A DNA stretch of 64,000 nt from Physella acuta (taxonomy: Eukaryota > Mollusca > Gastropoda > Physidae): assembly GCF_028476545.1 (NCBI RefSeq), contig NW_026732352.1:1-64000 (forward strand). Reading direction: 5' to 3'. Made by a program: the position numbers and the translations under genes. Below, one piece after another: positions 45,150 to 58,206 of the stretch (positions within the stretch are counted from its first letter, which is position 1; each line of letters starts with the position of its first letter). A model generated the notes under the pieces. It ran no database searches. It had not been told where the DNA came from and saw nothing but the letters and a program-made list of their open reading frames with translations.

Positions 45150-46240
45150 GGGGATTGAGGGGATTGTTTGGATTGTTTGGATTGTTTGGATTATTTGGAT
45201 TGTTTGGATTGTTTGGATTGTTTGGATTGTTTGGATTGTTTGGATTGTTTGGATTGTTTGGATTGTTTGGATTGTTTGGATTGTTTGGATTGTTTGGATT
45301 GTTTGGATTGTTTGGATTGTTTGGATTGTTAGGATTGTTTAGATTGTTTGGATTGTTTGGATTGTTTGGATTGTTTGGATTGTTTGGATTGTTTGGATTG
45401 TTTGGATTGTTTGGATTGTTTGGATTGTTTGGATTGTTTGGATTGTTTGGATTGTTTGGATTGTTTGGATTGTTTGGATTGTTTGGATTGTTAGGATTGT
45501 TGGGATTGTTTGGATTGTTTGGATTGTTTGGATTGTTTGGATTGTTTGGATTGTTTGGATTGTTTGGATTGTTTGGATTGTTTGGATTGTTTGGATTGTT
45601 TGGATTGTTTGGATTGTTTGGATTGTTTAGATTGTTTGGATTGTTTGGATTGTTTGGATTGTTTGGATTGTTTGGATTGTTTGGATTGTTTGGATTGTTT
45701 GGATTGTTTGGATTGTTTGGATTGTTTGGATTGTTTGGATTGTTTGGATTGTTTGGATTGTTAGGATTGTTTGGATTGTTTGGATTGTTTGGATTGTTAG
45801 GATTGTTTGGATTGTTTGGATTGTTTGGATTGTTTGGATTGTTTGGATTGTTTGGATTGTTAGGATTGTTTGGATTGTTTGGATTGTTTGGACTGTTTGG
45901 ATTGTTTGGATTGTTTGGATTGTTAGGATTGTTTGGATGTGTTAGGATTGTTTGGATTGCTTGGATTGCTTGGATTGTTTGGATTGTTTGGGTTGTTTGG
46001 ATTGTTTGGATTGTTTGGATGGTTTGGATTGTTTGGATTGTTTGGATTGTTTGGATTGTTTGGGTTGTTTGGATTGTTTGGATTGTTAGGATTGTTTGGA
46101 TGGTTTGGATTGTTTGGATTGTTTGGATTGTTTGGATTGTTTGGATTGTTAGGATTGTTTGGATGTGTTAGGATTGTTTGGATGGTTTGGATTGTTTGGA
46201 TTGTTTGGATTGTTTGGATTGTTTGGATTGTTTGAATTAT
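45150..46240. repeat. Minisatellite, 9-bp unit 'tttggattg', about 1.1 kb
   Basis: About 120 copies, with rare ttaggattg and tgggattg variants that thicken toward the right end. A 341-codon Leu-Phe-Gly frame is an artefact. Confidence 0.97.
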
Positions 46241-47000
46241 TTTGTTAGTAAAATGTTACATAAGGATGATTATGATACACAAGGATGATATTGTTAAACG
46301 GGGATGATATTGTTACACAAGTTCGATATTGTTACACAAGTTCGATATTGTTACACAAGTTCGATATTGTTACACAAATGAAGATACACAGAGGCGTAGC
46401 TAAGGGAGGCGTCTAGCAAACGGGGAAGAAAACAAAATAAAAAGTAAACTCTGAGCTTGCTCTGCTGAAGTACTACACCGTAGAAATTAAGTGTTTGTTG
46501 AACTGTTTACTACATAAGTTGTGTGATACCAAAATATAAAAACTGTTCAAGGACTGTTAAATAGTGAAAAACTTTATTACGGTACCCATGTAATTCGAGA
46601 AAAATATAACGAAACAGTTACTTTGTGGAACCTGTCTTGGAATCTAGTCTTACCAGTGTCAGATGACGCCTCTTAAATGAACTTTATTTTTACAAATGAC
46701 ATAGTTTCATCGTTCACCTTTTACTAAATCTATCTTCTGCTAGTTACTTCCCATTTACAATTACAAAACAACCAAGGGGGGAAAGTCTTCAAAGATGATT
46801 TTAAAAATTCATAAAATAAAATAAAAAGAGTTTCAATATTAATAAAATATAAAAAAAATGAAAATTGTTTTCTATTTTAGAAAGAATTTCAGTTAAAATT
46901 ATTATCCAACCAAGGTCAAATTTTTAAACTACATAAATTATAGAATTCTTTTTTGACTGTATAAGCCATAGCTTTTTAAAATGTTTTATTTGTAGATAAG
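46240..47000 (+). repeat. Left arm of a 13-kb-spaced inverted duplication
   Basis: Matches the complement of about 59930-60700, including the 'tgttacacaagttcgatatt' mini-array, the 'cagaggcgtagctaagggag' junction and 'actctgagcttgctctgctg'. Agreement is about 90% by eye. The cagaggcgtagc motif resembles the M3 MITE end. Confidence 0.85.
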
Positions 47001-47470
47001 GGAAAGTCTTGACAAGTAAATGATTTCTCGGGATTTTCATTGTTGTACTATTATTTTCAAAAAAAAAGAAAGAAAAAAAATTAATTTAATTAATATTCCA
47101 AATTTGGTAAAACAGTAATTTGCTTTTATTTGTAATAAAAATGGAAAAAAAAATTCTCAATAGACATTAAAGATACATTTTAAAAAAAAATTAAAGATAC
47201 ATTTTGAAACCTACATCAGGAGTCGGCAACCTGCCCCTCTCTCTCAGTGTACTTCCTTGTTTTCTAAAATTGAGTTATTTAAATGTAAACAATGCCTGTT
47301 CTTGGATCATATTCTTGGGGGCACGGATTGGTTGGATTGTTGAGATTAGGACTAGAATTTAAAAAAAAATTGAGTTATATTTAGATTTATGAGAATTTTT
47401 TCAGTTAAATAAATACTGAACAGACAAGACACAATGTCTAAGTTTGAAAAAAAAATAATTAAAAATATAA
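47001..47470. other. No gene seen; hAT-like end motif
   Basis: AT-rich. 'caggagtcggcaacctg' at about 47217 resembles the hAT terminus CAGGGGTCGGCAACC found at 51651, as an isolated relic. Confidence 0.4.
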
Positions 47471-48120
47471 ATAACCGGGAGTGATCTCCCCTAAACTTTC
47501 TTGAATATTCTTATATAACACTACGGGGGATGGCAACTCTGGATATAGACATGATTTTTAATCCTTAATTACTTGAAATTTTAAAAATAGAATAGATTCT
47601 CGTAGAAAAAAAGAATTGCGCACCAAGTAAACGCCAAACAATATATGTACAATAGTATGGAATAATATTAGTACTTAATAAATTCATATAAAATCGGAAA
47701 TAGCGTAAATTACTACTTTCAGTCAACGGGAATTACTCAAAATTTGAAAGAAGGTAGAAAGTTAGATCTTTTGCTTATATGTGAAATTTCGTTCAACTAT
47801 CTGAAACAGCACTCAAGTTATAGGATTTTGAAAAACTAAAAATAGAATAAGTCCCACTTCTAGTTATCGGAAATAGCTGAAAAGTTGATACAGGAAAAAA
47901 AATTAATACAATACCTTATATATGAAATGTCATCAACCTAGCTGTATCGATACTCAAGTTATCGTGTTGACAGACACACACATACATACATACACACATA
48001 CATACACACACAGACTCAGGGTCGTTTAAAACGTCGGGATTTGTGCCAATCTTGATTTCGATTTTTTGCACGATTACAATACTTGCTCTATACTTCGTAT
48101 TCGAAAAAGTAAAAAAAAAA
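47471..48120 (-). repeat. Dispersed repeat family D, copy 4 (inverted, near full length)
   Basis: Read on the minus strand it matches 43605-44242 from 'gtattgtaatcgtgcaaaaa' to 'gggagatcactcccggttat', without the M2 insertion. Confidence 0.75.
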
Positions 48121-48690
48121 CACAATGCGATTTTTTTAACACTAAAACCGAACAGGCTAATCTAACCGTTAATTTGGACCGAAAATTGCATTAATTAACG
48201 TAGCCTCCCTACTTGCCCGCCCCCCCCCCCCCCCCCGCCCAAAAAAAAAATAAAATAAAAAATAAATAAAATACCCTATTAAACTGAACGATAAACGTCC
48301 GTGTTACTTTGAGTTACCTGGTTGTTACATCGGCTTTATGTTCTGAGTGAATGTTGGGTGGGGGGTGGGGGTGGGGGTGGGGGGGGGGGGGGAGAGAGAT
48401 AATGAGCGGATGATAATTTCCTGACAAGGAAGATGAGTGGTTGAGATTAATGAGAACGCGACGGCCAGTCTAGCGGCAGATCAAAAGACGGTTCAAAACC
48501 TGAACTGAATTGTTAATCAGTCTCGCATGAACAACTTAACAAAACATGCTGGAATGTGTTTGGTTCAAACTTGTGTGCTAGAGTCAGACTTCCTATTTTT
48601 TTTCAACAATTCCTTCTCTCTGTCAGATTTCTTATCTTTAAATAACTTCCTCTCTTTATCAAATTTCGTCTTTTTAAATAACTTTTAAAG
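48121..48690. other. No gene seen; poly-C and poly-G runs
   Basis: Poly-C at 48221-48236 and G-rich at 48358-48392. Nothing coding was recognised. Confidence 0.4.
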
Positions 48691-48699
48691 TTTAATGTC

Positions 48700-50030
48700 A
48701 ATAAGCTTATTGTCACTATATTTATTATCAGTATATTTATTGTCAGTATATTTATTGTCACTATATTTATTATCAGTATATTTATTGTCACTATATTTAT
48801 TGTTACCATATTTAATGTCACTATTTTTATTGTCGCTATATTTATTGTCACTATATTTATTGTCACTATACTTATTGTCACTATATTTATTGTCACTATA
48901 TTTATTGTCAGTGTATTTATTGTCACTATATTTATTGTTACCATATTTAATGTCACTATATTTATTGTCACTATATTTATTGTCACTATATTTATTGTCA
49001 CTATATTTATTGTCACTATATTTATTGTCACTATATTTATTGTCCGTGTATTTATTGTCACTATATTTATTGTCACTATATTTATTGTCACTATATTTAT
49101 TGTCACTATATTTATTGTCACTATATTTATTGTCACTATATTTATTATCAGTATATTTATTGTCACTATATTTATTGTCCGTGTATTTATTGTCACTATA
49201 TTTATTGTCACTATATTTATTGTCACTATATTTATTGTCACTATATTTATTGTCACTATATTTATTGTCACTATATTTATTGTCACTATATTTATTGTCA
49301 CTATATTTATTGTCACTATATTTATTGTCCGTGTATTTATTGTCACTATATTTATTGTCACTATATTTATTGTCACTATATTTATTGTCACTATATTTAT
49401 TGTCACTATATTTATTGTCCGTGTATTTATTGTCACTATATTTATTGTCACTATATTTATTGTCACTATATTTATTGTCACTATATTTATTGTCACTATA
49501 TTTATTGTCACTATATTTATTGTCACTATATTTATTGTCCGTGTATTTATTGTCACTATATTTATTGTCCGTGTATTTATTGTCACTATATTTATTGTCA
49601 CTATATTTATTGTCACTATATTTATTGTCACTATATTTATTGTCACTATATTTATTGTCACTATATTTATTGTCACTATATTTATTGTCACTATATTTAT
49701 TGTCACTATATTTATTGTCCGTGTATTTATTGTCACTATATTTATTGTCACTATATTTATTGTCACTATATTTATTGTCACTATATTTATTGTCACTATA
49801 TTTATTGTCACTATATTTATTGTCCGTGTATTTATTGTCGCTATATTTATTGTCAGTGTATTTATTGTCACTATATTTATTGTTATCATATTTAATGTCA
49901 CTATATTTATTGTCACTATATTTATTGTCACTATATTTATTGTCACTATATTTATTGTCACTATATTTATTGTTACCATATTTAATGTCACTATATTTAT
50001 TGTCACCAAATTTATTGTCAGTTTACGTTC
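48700..50030. repeat. Minisatellite, 15-bp unit 'tttattgtcactata', about 1.3 kb
   Basis: About 89 copies with regular variants (gtccgtgta, atcagtata, gttaccata). The period is a multiple of three, so both strands stay open for over 440 codons (Leu-Ser-Leu-Tyr-Leu and Ile-Val-Thr-Ile-Asn); neither is a gene. Confidence 0.97.
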
Positions 50031-50039
50031 CTTGAATAA

Positions 50040-50435
50040 TCTCCTCCAAATGTAACAAAAAATGTTACAACTCTAGACATTGTCTAGACAGGTATGTGTG
50101 ATAGCACTCGACGTGTGTAGTGACGAGTTGTATTTGATTACCATCAAAGATAAAAGAAATAACTTCATACGTCAGGTTTAGGGTTACTTATGTGAGAGAG
50201 GATCCAAGTCTCGCTTGACTTGTAATCAGGATGTGTTTTTATTAAGTTCAGAGTTGAGGTTGGGTTTCTGTTAAGGCAAGTTCTCTGTAATCGATCCAAT
50301 GTTCGTATGATATGATGTAACATGAATCTGATATGTTTGTTGCATTGTGAAATGTACCATAGTAGCAGTTTACAGATGGATGTTTTAGTGTCTTTTTATG
50401 AACTAAGTGTACAGCAATAATGTATTAGGTCGTGT
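50040..50435. other. No gene seen
   Basis: Unique-looking AT-moderate sequence between two arrays. Confidence 0.4.
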
Positions 50436-50439
50436 TAAA

Positions 50440-50800
50440 ATGGCAGTGTTATATGCGTTATTCACACAATGCTACAATAATGGCAGTGTTATATGCGTGA
50501 TTCACATAATGCTACAATAATGGCAGTGCTATATGAATGGTTCACACAATGCTACAATAAGGGCAGTGTTATGTGCATGATTCACATAATGCTACAATAA
50601 TGGCAGTGCTATATGAATGATTCACACAATGCTACAGTAAGAGCAGTGTTATGTGCGTGATTCACATAATGCTACAATAATGGCAGTGCTATATGAATGG
50701 TTCACACAATGCTACAATAATGGCAGTATTAAGTGCGTGATTCACATAAGGCTACAATAATGGCAGTTTTAAGTGCGTGATTCTCATAATGCTACAATTA
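50440..50800. repeat. Minisatellite, about 40-bp unit
   Basis: 'aatggcagtgttatatgcgt' plus 'gattcacataatgctacaat', about nine copies; the last two have drifted (ttaagtgcgtga). Confidence 0.92.
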
Positions 50801-51344
50801 ATGGAATGTTCTAAGAAAAACGTGTGTTGAGTTAGTAGCGGTAGATAACTATATTCTAACTTACAAATATCAACGCTAATCCTATCCCTAACCTAAACCC
50901 TAACATTAGTCTTGATGCTGAACGAGATATGCCAATACATCTACAACCTAACACCCCTACTTTTGGAAGAGTCCACCATATAGACACTCCCTGGTGTGGG
51001 GGCATGGATTATGGTTTGAAGTAGAGTTAGGGTTTCCATCATCTCATTTTTACCCTTATATGCCCATGACACCTAGGGCAGATTACCAGTTATGGCGCAT
51101 GGAGTTTGACTGTCGGGGTGTCGACTTATGTTTCACAGATTTGAAAGGCATCCGCCATATTTTGGAGAACTGCTCCCCACTAATCTGTTTTAAAAGTTGT
51201 ATTGTTTTCAGTTTTGGTTTCTGTTACGGGGTTTTTTTCCTAAGAAATAAGGTTACTGGCATTATATTAAACTCCCAGCCAGGAGGACCAGGGTGCTAGC
51301 TTTTGTCTGACCCCTACCCACGTAGATCTTCGCAGCTTGGTAGG

Positions 51345-51625
51345 ACCTGACAGGAGTTTGCACCCCCGCTGGTATAGCTCAGGGTTCATGCCAGGAGTTA
51401 ACACTTCCGCTGGTATAGCTCAGGGTTCATGCCAGGAGTTAACACTTCCGCTGGTATAGCTCAGGGTTCATGCCAGGAGTTAACACTTCCGCTGGTATAG
51501 CTCAGGGTTCATGCCAGGAGTTAACACTTCCGCTGGTATAACTCAGGGGGTCATGCCAGGAGTTAACACTTCCGCTGGTATAGCTCAGGGGGTCATGCCA
51601 GGAGTTAACACTCACGTTGGTAGAG
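51345..51625. repeat. Minisatellite, about 41-bp unit (repeated again at 53825-54105)
   Basis: 'ggtatagctcagggttcatg' plus 'ccaggagttaacacttccgc', six or seven copies. 'ggtatagctcagg' resembles a tRNA A-box, but no B box follows. Confidence 0.93.
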
Positions 51626-52385
51626 CCCCCTTAAAACTCTGCAGGTAGTGCAGGGGTCGGCAACCTTTTGAGACGGAAGAGCCAAAAGTTACAATTTACA
51701 AAATTTCCCATCTTAAGGAGCCACTAACAATATTATTTCAGTATTATGATCCTTAATCAGGATTAGATATATGTTGTATGTGTGTGTGTGTGTTTGTCTT
51801 TTATTCATTACTACATCCTTTATCCGATCGCCATGAAACTTTAGGAAATTGTTGAGAATAGTCCTGAGGAGATATTTGCGAAAATAAATTGTCAAATTCT
51901 CGCAGTTGGCGCCCCGGCACGAAGTGATTCGATTTATGAAAAAAAAAATCGATTGCAGATTGACACCATTCATCCGATCGCCATGAAACTTTGAGTCAAG
52001 GGGAAGTTTTGCAAAAGATTTTTTTTTTAATTTTGCAAGGGCTGCGCCCCGGGAGGGTTCGGTATATAAAAAATAAAAGTCGGATGAGGTTCGACACCGT
52101 TCATACGAATGCGTGTGAAACTTTGGAAAGTATATGAGAATACTCCCGAGAAGATTTCTGGGGAAAAAAAAATTTCTTATTGGAAGCGCCCGGGAGGGTT
52201 CAATTTTTGTCAATACACGGTTTGGCGCTTCCAGAGTTCCAGAGTAGTTCCGCTGTAGGTTTTGGATACAATGCGTTGCTATAGTCGACCACTAAATCGA
52301 ATCAGGCGCGTCCTCAGCAGGGTTTGATTTGGCGCTCAGGGCTATCCCGCGAGCACTACGCGCCTACGTTAGTTTTAAAGTGAAC

Positions 52386-52584
52386 CAGAGGCGTAGCGAG
52401 GGGGGGCGGGGGGGACATATGTCCCCGGCGCCGACCTTTAGGGGGGGGGGGGGCCAAATAGAAAGTTTGAGGGGGGTGCAAATGAAAAGTTCGAGGGGGG
52501 GTGCCAAATCGAAAGTTTGAGGGGGGGGGGGGTGCAAATCGAAAGTTTTGTCCCCGGGCGCCGGGAGGGGTCGCTACGCCTCTG
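52386..52584. mobile_element. hAT-like MITE, family M3 (copied at 54866-55062)
   Basis: CAGAGGCGTAGCGAGG to CGCTACGCCTCTG with an exact 8-bp duplication aagtgaac (52378-52385, 52585-52592). The interior repeats G runs with 'gcaaatcgaaagttt'. Confidence 0.9.
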
Positions 52585-53212
52585 AAGTGAACCCTACAAT
52601 GGTGATAATCCGGCGCACGACATTCGATGATTAAACCGAGCTAGGGGTGTTACGCAACGCCCCTGCGATAGTGTAATCGGGTTTGCGAGAGCGCCACTTT
52701 CCGGCGGTGAGTGATTAACGGTGATATTACGGTGAGTGATTTACTTACGCTCAAGGCTTTCATACAGCACGCCCCGATAAATATGATCCAATCACAAGCA
52801 TTGTTTACATTTAAATACAAGAAAGTACATTAAAAGTGGGAGTAACTAAATATTATAACAGAATAGCAAGTGTTTATTGTTTATATTTATTATTATATTT
52901 TATATCGTTCATTACCGAGTGTTGCAGACTTATATTTTTATGAGTTTCAAGAACAAAATAAAATTATTATTAATATGTGTGCATGGAACTGAAGAGCCGC
53001 ACCTAGACATCAAAAGAGCAGGGGCGGAACTACAGTGCCGCCAGACCCCGCAATGCGGGGGGGCCCAGACCAATTGGGGGCCCAAAAATCCTGGCTAAAT
53101 TATTTAAAAAAAAAAAAATTAGGTGGAGGTCGAGTTATCTTTCTTCTACAGTTACAAACAAACACGATAGTCGGCAAACGTCTTTGAGAAAAATGCACTG
53201 ACTATAGCTCGA

Positions 53213-55690
53213 GTGCGTGATTCACATAAGGCTACAATAATGGCAGTTTTAAGTGCGTGATTCTCATAATGCTACAATTAATGGAATGTTCTAAGAAAAA
53301 CGTGTGTTGAGTTAGTAGCGGTAGATAACTATATTCTAACTTACAAATATCAACGCTAATCCTATCCCTAACCTAAACCCTAACATTAGTCTTGATGCTG
53401 AACGAGATATGCCAATACATCTACAACCTAACACCCCTACTTTTGGAAGAGTCCACCATATAGACACTCCCTGGTGTGGGGGCATGGATTATGGTTTGAA
53501 GTAGAGTTAGGGTTTCCATCATCTCATTTTTACCCTTATATGCCCATGACACCTAGGGCAGATTACCAGTTATGGCGCATGGAGTTTGACTGTCGGGGTG
53601 TCGACTTATGTTTCACAGATTTGAAAGGCATCCGCCATATTTTGGAGAACTGCTCCCCACTAATCTGTTTTAAAAGTTGTATTGTTTTCAGTTTTGGTTT
53701 CTGTTACGGGGTTTTTTTCCTAAGAAATAAGGTTACTGGCATTATATTAAACTCCCAGCCAGGAGGACCAGGGTGCTAGCTTTTGTCTGACCCCTACCCA
53801 CGTAGATCTTCGCAGCTTGGTAGGACCTGACAGGAGTTTGCACCCCCGCTGGTATAGCTCAGGGTTCATGCCAGGAGTTAACACTTCCGCTGGTATAGCT
53901 CAGGGTTCATGCCAGGAGTTAACACTTCCGCTGGTATAGCTCAGGGTTCATGCCAGGAGTTAACACTTCCGCTGGTATAGCTCAGGGTTCATGCCAGGAG
54001 TTAACACTTCCGCTGGTATAACTCAGGGGGTCATGCCAGGAGTTAACACTTCCGCTGGTATAGCTCAGGGGGTCATGCCAGGAGTTAACACTCACGTTGG
54101 TAGAGCCCCCTTAAAACTCTGCAGGTAGTGCAGGGGTCGGCAACCTTTTGAGACGGAAGAGCCAAAAGTTACAATTTACAAAATTTCCCATCTTAAGGAG
54201 CCACTAACAATATTATTTCAGTATTATGATCCTTAATCAGGATTAGATATATGTTGTATGTGTGTGTGTGTGTTTGTCTTTTATTCATTACTACATCCTT
54301 TATCCGATCGCCATGAAACTTTAGGAAATTGTTGAGAATAGTCCTGAGGAGATATTTGCGAAAATAAATTGTCAAATTCTCGCAGTTGGCGCCCCGGCAC
54401 GAAGTGATTCGATTTATGAAAAAAAAAATCGATTGCAGATTGACACCATTCATCCGATCGCCATGAAACTTTGAGTCAAGGGGAAGTTTTGCAAAAGATT
54501 TTTTTTTTAATTTTGCAAGGGCTGCGCCCCGGGAGGGTTCGGTATATAAAAAATAAAAGTCGGATGAGGTTCGACACCGTTCATACGAATGCGTGTGAAA
54601 CTTTGGAAAGTATATGAGAATACTCCCGAGAAGATTTCTGGGGAAAAAAAAATTTCTTATTGGAAGCGCCCGGGAGGGTTCAATTTTTGTCAATACACGG
54701 TTTGGCGCTTCCAGAGTTCCAGAGTAGTTCCGCTGTAGGTTTTGGATACAATGCGTTGCTATAGTCGACCACTAAATCGAATCAGGCGCGTCCTCAGCAG
54801 GGTTTGATTTGGCGCTCAGGGCTATCCCGCGAGCACTACGCGCCTACGTTAGTTTTAAAGTGAACCAGAGGCGTAGCGAGGGGGGGCGGGGGGGACATAT
54901 GTCCCCGGCGCCGACCTTTAGGGGGGGGGGGGCCAAATAGAAAGTTTGAGGGGGGTGCAAATGAAAAGTTCGAGGGGGGGTGCCAAATCGAAAGTTTGAG
55001 GGGGGGGGGGTGCAAATCGAAAGTTTTGTCCCCGGGCGCCGGGAGGGGTCGCTACGCCTCTGAAGTGAACCCTACAATGGTGATAATCCGGCGCACGACA
55101 TTCGATGATTAAACCGAGCTAGGGGTGTTACGCAACGCCCCTGCGATAGTGTAATCGGGTTTGCGAGAGCGCCACTTTCCGGCGGTGAGTGATTAACGGT
55201 GATATTACGGTGAGTGATTTACTTACGCTCAAGGCTTTCATACAGCACGCCCCGATAAATATGATCCAATCACAAGCATTGTTTACATTTAAATACAAGA
55301 AAGTACATTAAAAGTGGGAGTAACTAAATATTATAACAGAATAGCAAGTGTTTATTGTTTATATTTATTATTATATTTTATATCGTTCATTACCGAGTGT
55401 TGCAGACTTATATTTTTATGAGTTTCAAGAACAAAATAAAATTATTATTAATATGTGTGCATGGAACTGAAGAGCCGCACCTAGACATCAAAAGAGCAGG
55501 GGCGGAACTACAGTGCCGCCAGACCCCGCAATGCGGGGGGGCCCAGACCAATTGGGGGCCCAAAAATCCTGGCTAAATTATTTAAAAAAAAAAAAATTAG
55601 GTGGAGGTCGAGTTATCTTTCTTCTACAGTTACAAACAAACACGATAGTCGGCAAACGTCTTTGAGAAAAATGCACTGACTATAGCTCGA
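53213..55690 (+). repeat. Direct 2.48-kb duplication, copy 2
   Basis: Head-to-tail with copy 1. The junction reads 'gctcgag|tgcgtgattcac', with gag/ag microhomology. Sequence right of 55690 continues the nested element that copy 1 has cut short. Confidence 0.95.
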
Positions 55691-56754
55691 GAGACCGCCA
55701 GACATATAGACAACTTCAAAGACGAAGCATCTGAAATTTGACTGTGCCGGTACGCTTTGAAATCGGGCTGGGGAAATGTTGCGGCGAGGCGACTATCCTG
55801 GTCTTCTAGACGATCGGAAAAAGTCGGCACTATTGATGTAGATGTTTATCGGCGCTTTCTTGTCCCCTTCCCTTCCCAACTCTCTCCCCCCCCCCCTCCC
55901 CCCTACCCCTCACTTCTACCCCTCACCACACCCTTACTCTTACAATAAGATGTAATGCATAGATTAACGAACCGTCTATGAACTGTAAACTGACCACTTC
56001 TGCACATTTTTTAAAGACACTAGTCAGTAGTTGTTCATTTACCTGATGAACAGGGGCGGAACTACAGTCCCGCCAGACCCCGCAATGCGCGGGGGGGGGG
56101 GGGGAGGCCGTTTAGGGGCCCACGGCTGACCAAAAAAAATTTTTTTTTATTTTGAATTTAATTTTTGCCTTAATATTTGGTTTGTAAAAGAAAAACACTG
56201 TAGCTGCGGTACGATTATCTTTATTTTATAGTCACTATACCACGCTCTTCCGCAAAAGATAAAATCCATTACACAAACCACAGTGTAAAATATAGGCAAC
56301 TCTTCAAATTTTGAATGACTTCTTTGACTCGTTGCCCCCCCCCCCCTCCCTTTGATAGCTAAATAGAGGACACGTAACTGTTTGACCGATCCTCCAAAGT
56401 ATACTGTGGCGGATGGGGCAGGGGATGGGGACCAAAAAGGGGGTTAAAAATTGTCGACAAATTCTTTACATATTTAAAACAGTTATTTATAGTTGTATTT
56501 TTTAACCATCGTCAAGGCCGAGTTCTATTTCCCTACAATCAAACACACGCTGTCGCCGGCAAAATTCTTTTTAAAAAAACAACAAAGTCCATAGCACGAA
56601 AAGCCGCTACATATGAAGTGGGCTTGCAATACTTTCATGATGCGCGGTTCTTATTTGCGGCATTGGTAGGGGACCCGAAATCCATTGTACATTTTTCAAT
56701 GTTAATATGTGTTTGTGATAGTGGTTGAATTTGTATCCTGTACTATCTTGTATC

Positions 56755-56969
56755 CAGTGTTTCTTCCAGACTTTTTTCTCCGGGGGGGGGGGGGCACTTG
56801 AAATCTTCGGGGGGGCGGTAAACTTTCTTCGGGGGGGGGGGGGCGGACACTGTTAAAAGTATATATTTTCTATATAAATTATATAAATTTCATTTCGTTC
56901 GGGGGGGGGCGGTAAAAAATTTTCGGCGGGGCTTAGCCCCCCCCGAAGAGATGCCTGGAAGAAACTCTG
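56755..56969 (+). mobile_element. G-rich hAT-like MITE (family M1), copy 4
   Basis: CAGTGTTTCTTCCAGAC to GCCTGGAAGAAACTCTG with exact 8-bp duplication cttgtatc (56747-56754, 56970-56977). It lies in the inner hAT-like element. Confidence 0.92.
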
Positions 56970-56979
56970 CTTGTATCGT

Positions 56980-58090
56980 ACAAATAATTAAAAAAAAATA
57001 ATATAATACTAGAAACTTCAGTTTTATATACGTTTACTTGTTTTTGATTTTACAAGAAATATAGTAAACTTTTAAGGCCTATACTTCAAATTATCTCCCC
57101 TGAGTAAGTTTTACAATGGGCGATGCTGACATACATAGATCAAGGCGTTTTGTTGTCCCTTTCAAGTTTTTTCCCGAGCTGACCCCTATCCCATCCCTCT
57201 TTCTCAACCTCACAAGTATCGAGGAGATAAATGTATCGTTTATGAACTACTTCCTAACCGTACGATTCACCACTTCAGCACATTTTGTCAGACACTAGAC
57301 AGCACTAGATCTAGTCAACACATATTAATTTACTTTCATAGTATTAGGCACATCTAATTCACAAAACAGGGCAGGTAAGATTATTTTTTATATAATTATT
57401 TAGAAATTAATTAGAACGTTTAGAATTAATTGAACATTATTAATAGTCATTGAGGTGGGGGTGTGTGAGGGTCAGGCTTTTTGTTAATCCCCCCCTCCCC
57501 TAAATCAGAAGGTTATCCAACGCGTGACCTGGCCACATACAGTTGTACATGTGAAAAACATTTTTCTCTCTATTATTATTATGCATTACTGCATCATTCA
57601 CCCAATCGCCATGAAAACTTGGGAAGCTGTTGAGTACAGCCCCGCAAAGGTTTCTGTCATAGGCCTAACATTTGTACATATTTGAGTGGGGACTCCTAAC
57701 GGAAATATGTGATTTAGCGCCCCGTGAGCTCTGCCGGAAGAAACAATGTGTCACACCCATCACCCGTGCAGTAATGTAACCGGTAGCTACAAGAGCCCCG
57801 TGACTCCCCTGACACCTGGGCCGTCGCCGAGGGATTTACAGCATGCCTTGGCGTGTCTAGTTGGTAGTGTGGACAAACCCGCGCCCTAAGATCCAAGAAA
57901 TGAACTGTCGACATTGTTAACATTTAATTAAACTTCTGGAAAACAGGGCACACGGTTAGTAACGTTTTGATGAAAGCCTCAGTTTAATGTGTTGGACTAG
58001 ATTTAGAAAGGGGCCAGCTCGTGTGTTGGAAAACCTCTGATTTATTCGTGTACCAGATGGAATTGTTTTTTAAATTGAGAGCGAACCTTG
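56980..58090. other. Interior of the inner element, no intact gene
   Basis: 'cacccaatcgccatgaaaac' at about 57600 is a relative of the phrase in the outer element. No intact coding sequence was seen. Confidence 0.45.
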
Positions 58091-58180
<90 letters not shown>

Positions 58181-58206
58181 AATCTTTATCTATATATATA
58201 TATATA
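58091..58206. repeat. (AT)n microsatellite with 'aataaatctttatctatat'
   Basis: The same AT-tract plus 'aataaatctttatctatata' arrangement lies on the far side of the Helitron (59409-59516). Confidence 0.9.

Larger units (their letters stand above)
50733..53212 (+). repeat. Direct 2.48-kb duplication, copy 1
   Basis: Identical by eye to 53213-55690 except poly-G lengths (2 bases net). It starts inside the last units of the 40-bp array and ends at 'ctatagctcgag'. Three open frames (about 50994, 51713 and 52877) recur unchanged in copy 2. Confidence 0.95.

Noticed and set aside
45146-46171. 341-codon Leu-Phe-Gly frame
   Set aside because: Product of the 9-bp repeat tttggattg.
48603-50035. Open frames of 468 (-) and 446 (+) codons
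   Set aside because: They lie in a 15-bp tandem repeat; the period is a multiple of three, so all copies lack stops in the same frame. Pure five-residue repeats on both strands, no start context.
51360-51620. 'ggtatagctcagg' as tRNA gene
   Set aside because: An A-box-like phrase repeats every 41 bases, but no B box or cloverleaf follows; it is a minisatellite.
50994-52213. Frames of 101 and 166 codons found twice identically (also 53474-54693)
   Set aside because: The duplication makes them look conserved, but the repeat is too recent to tell. The 166-codon frame runs through the hAT-like element; neither shows a known motif.
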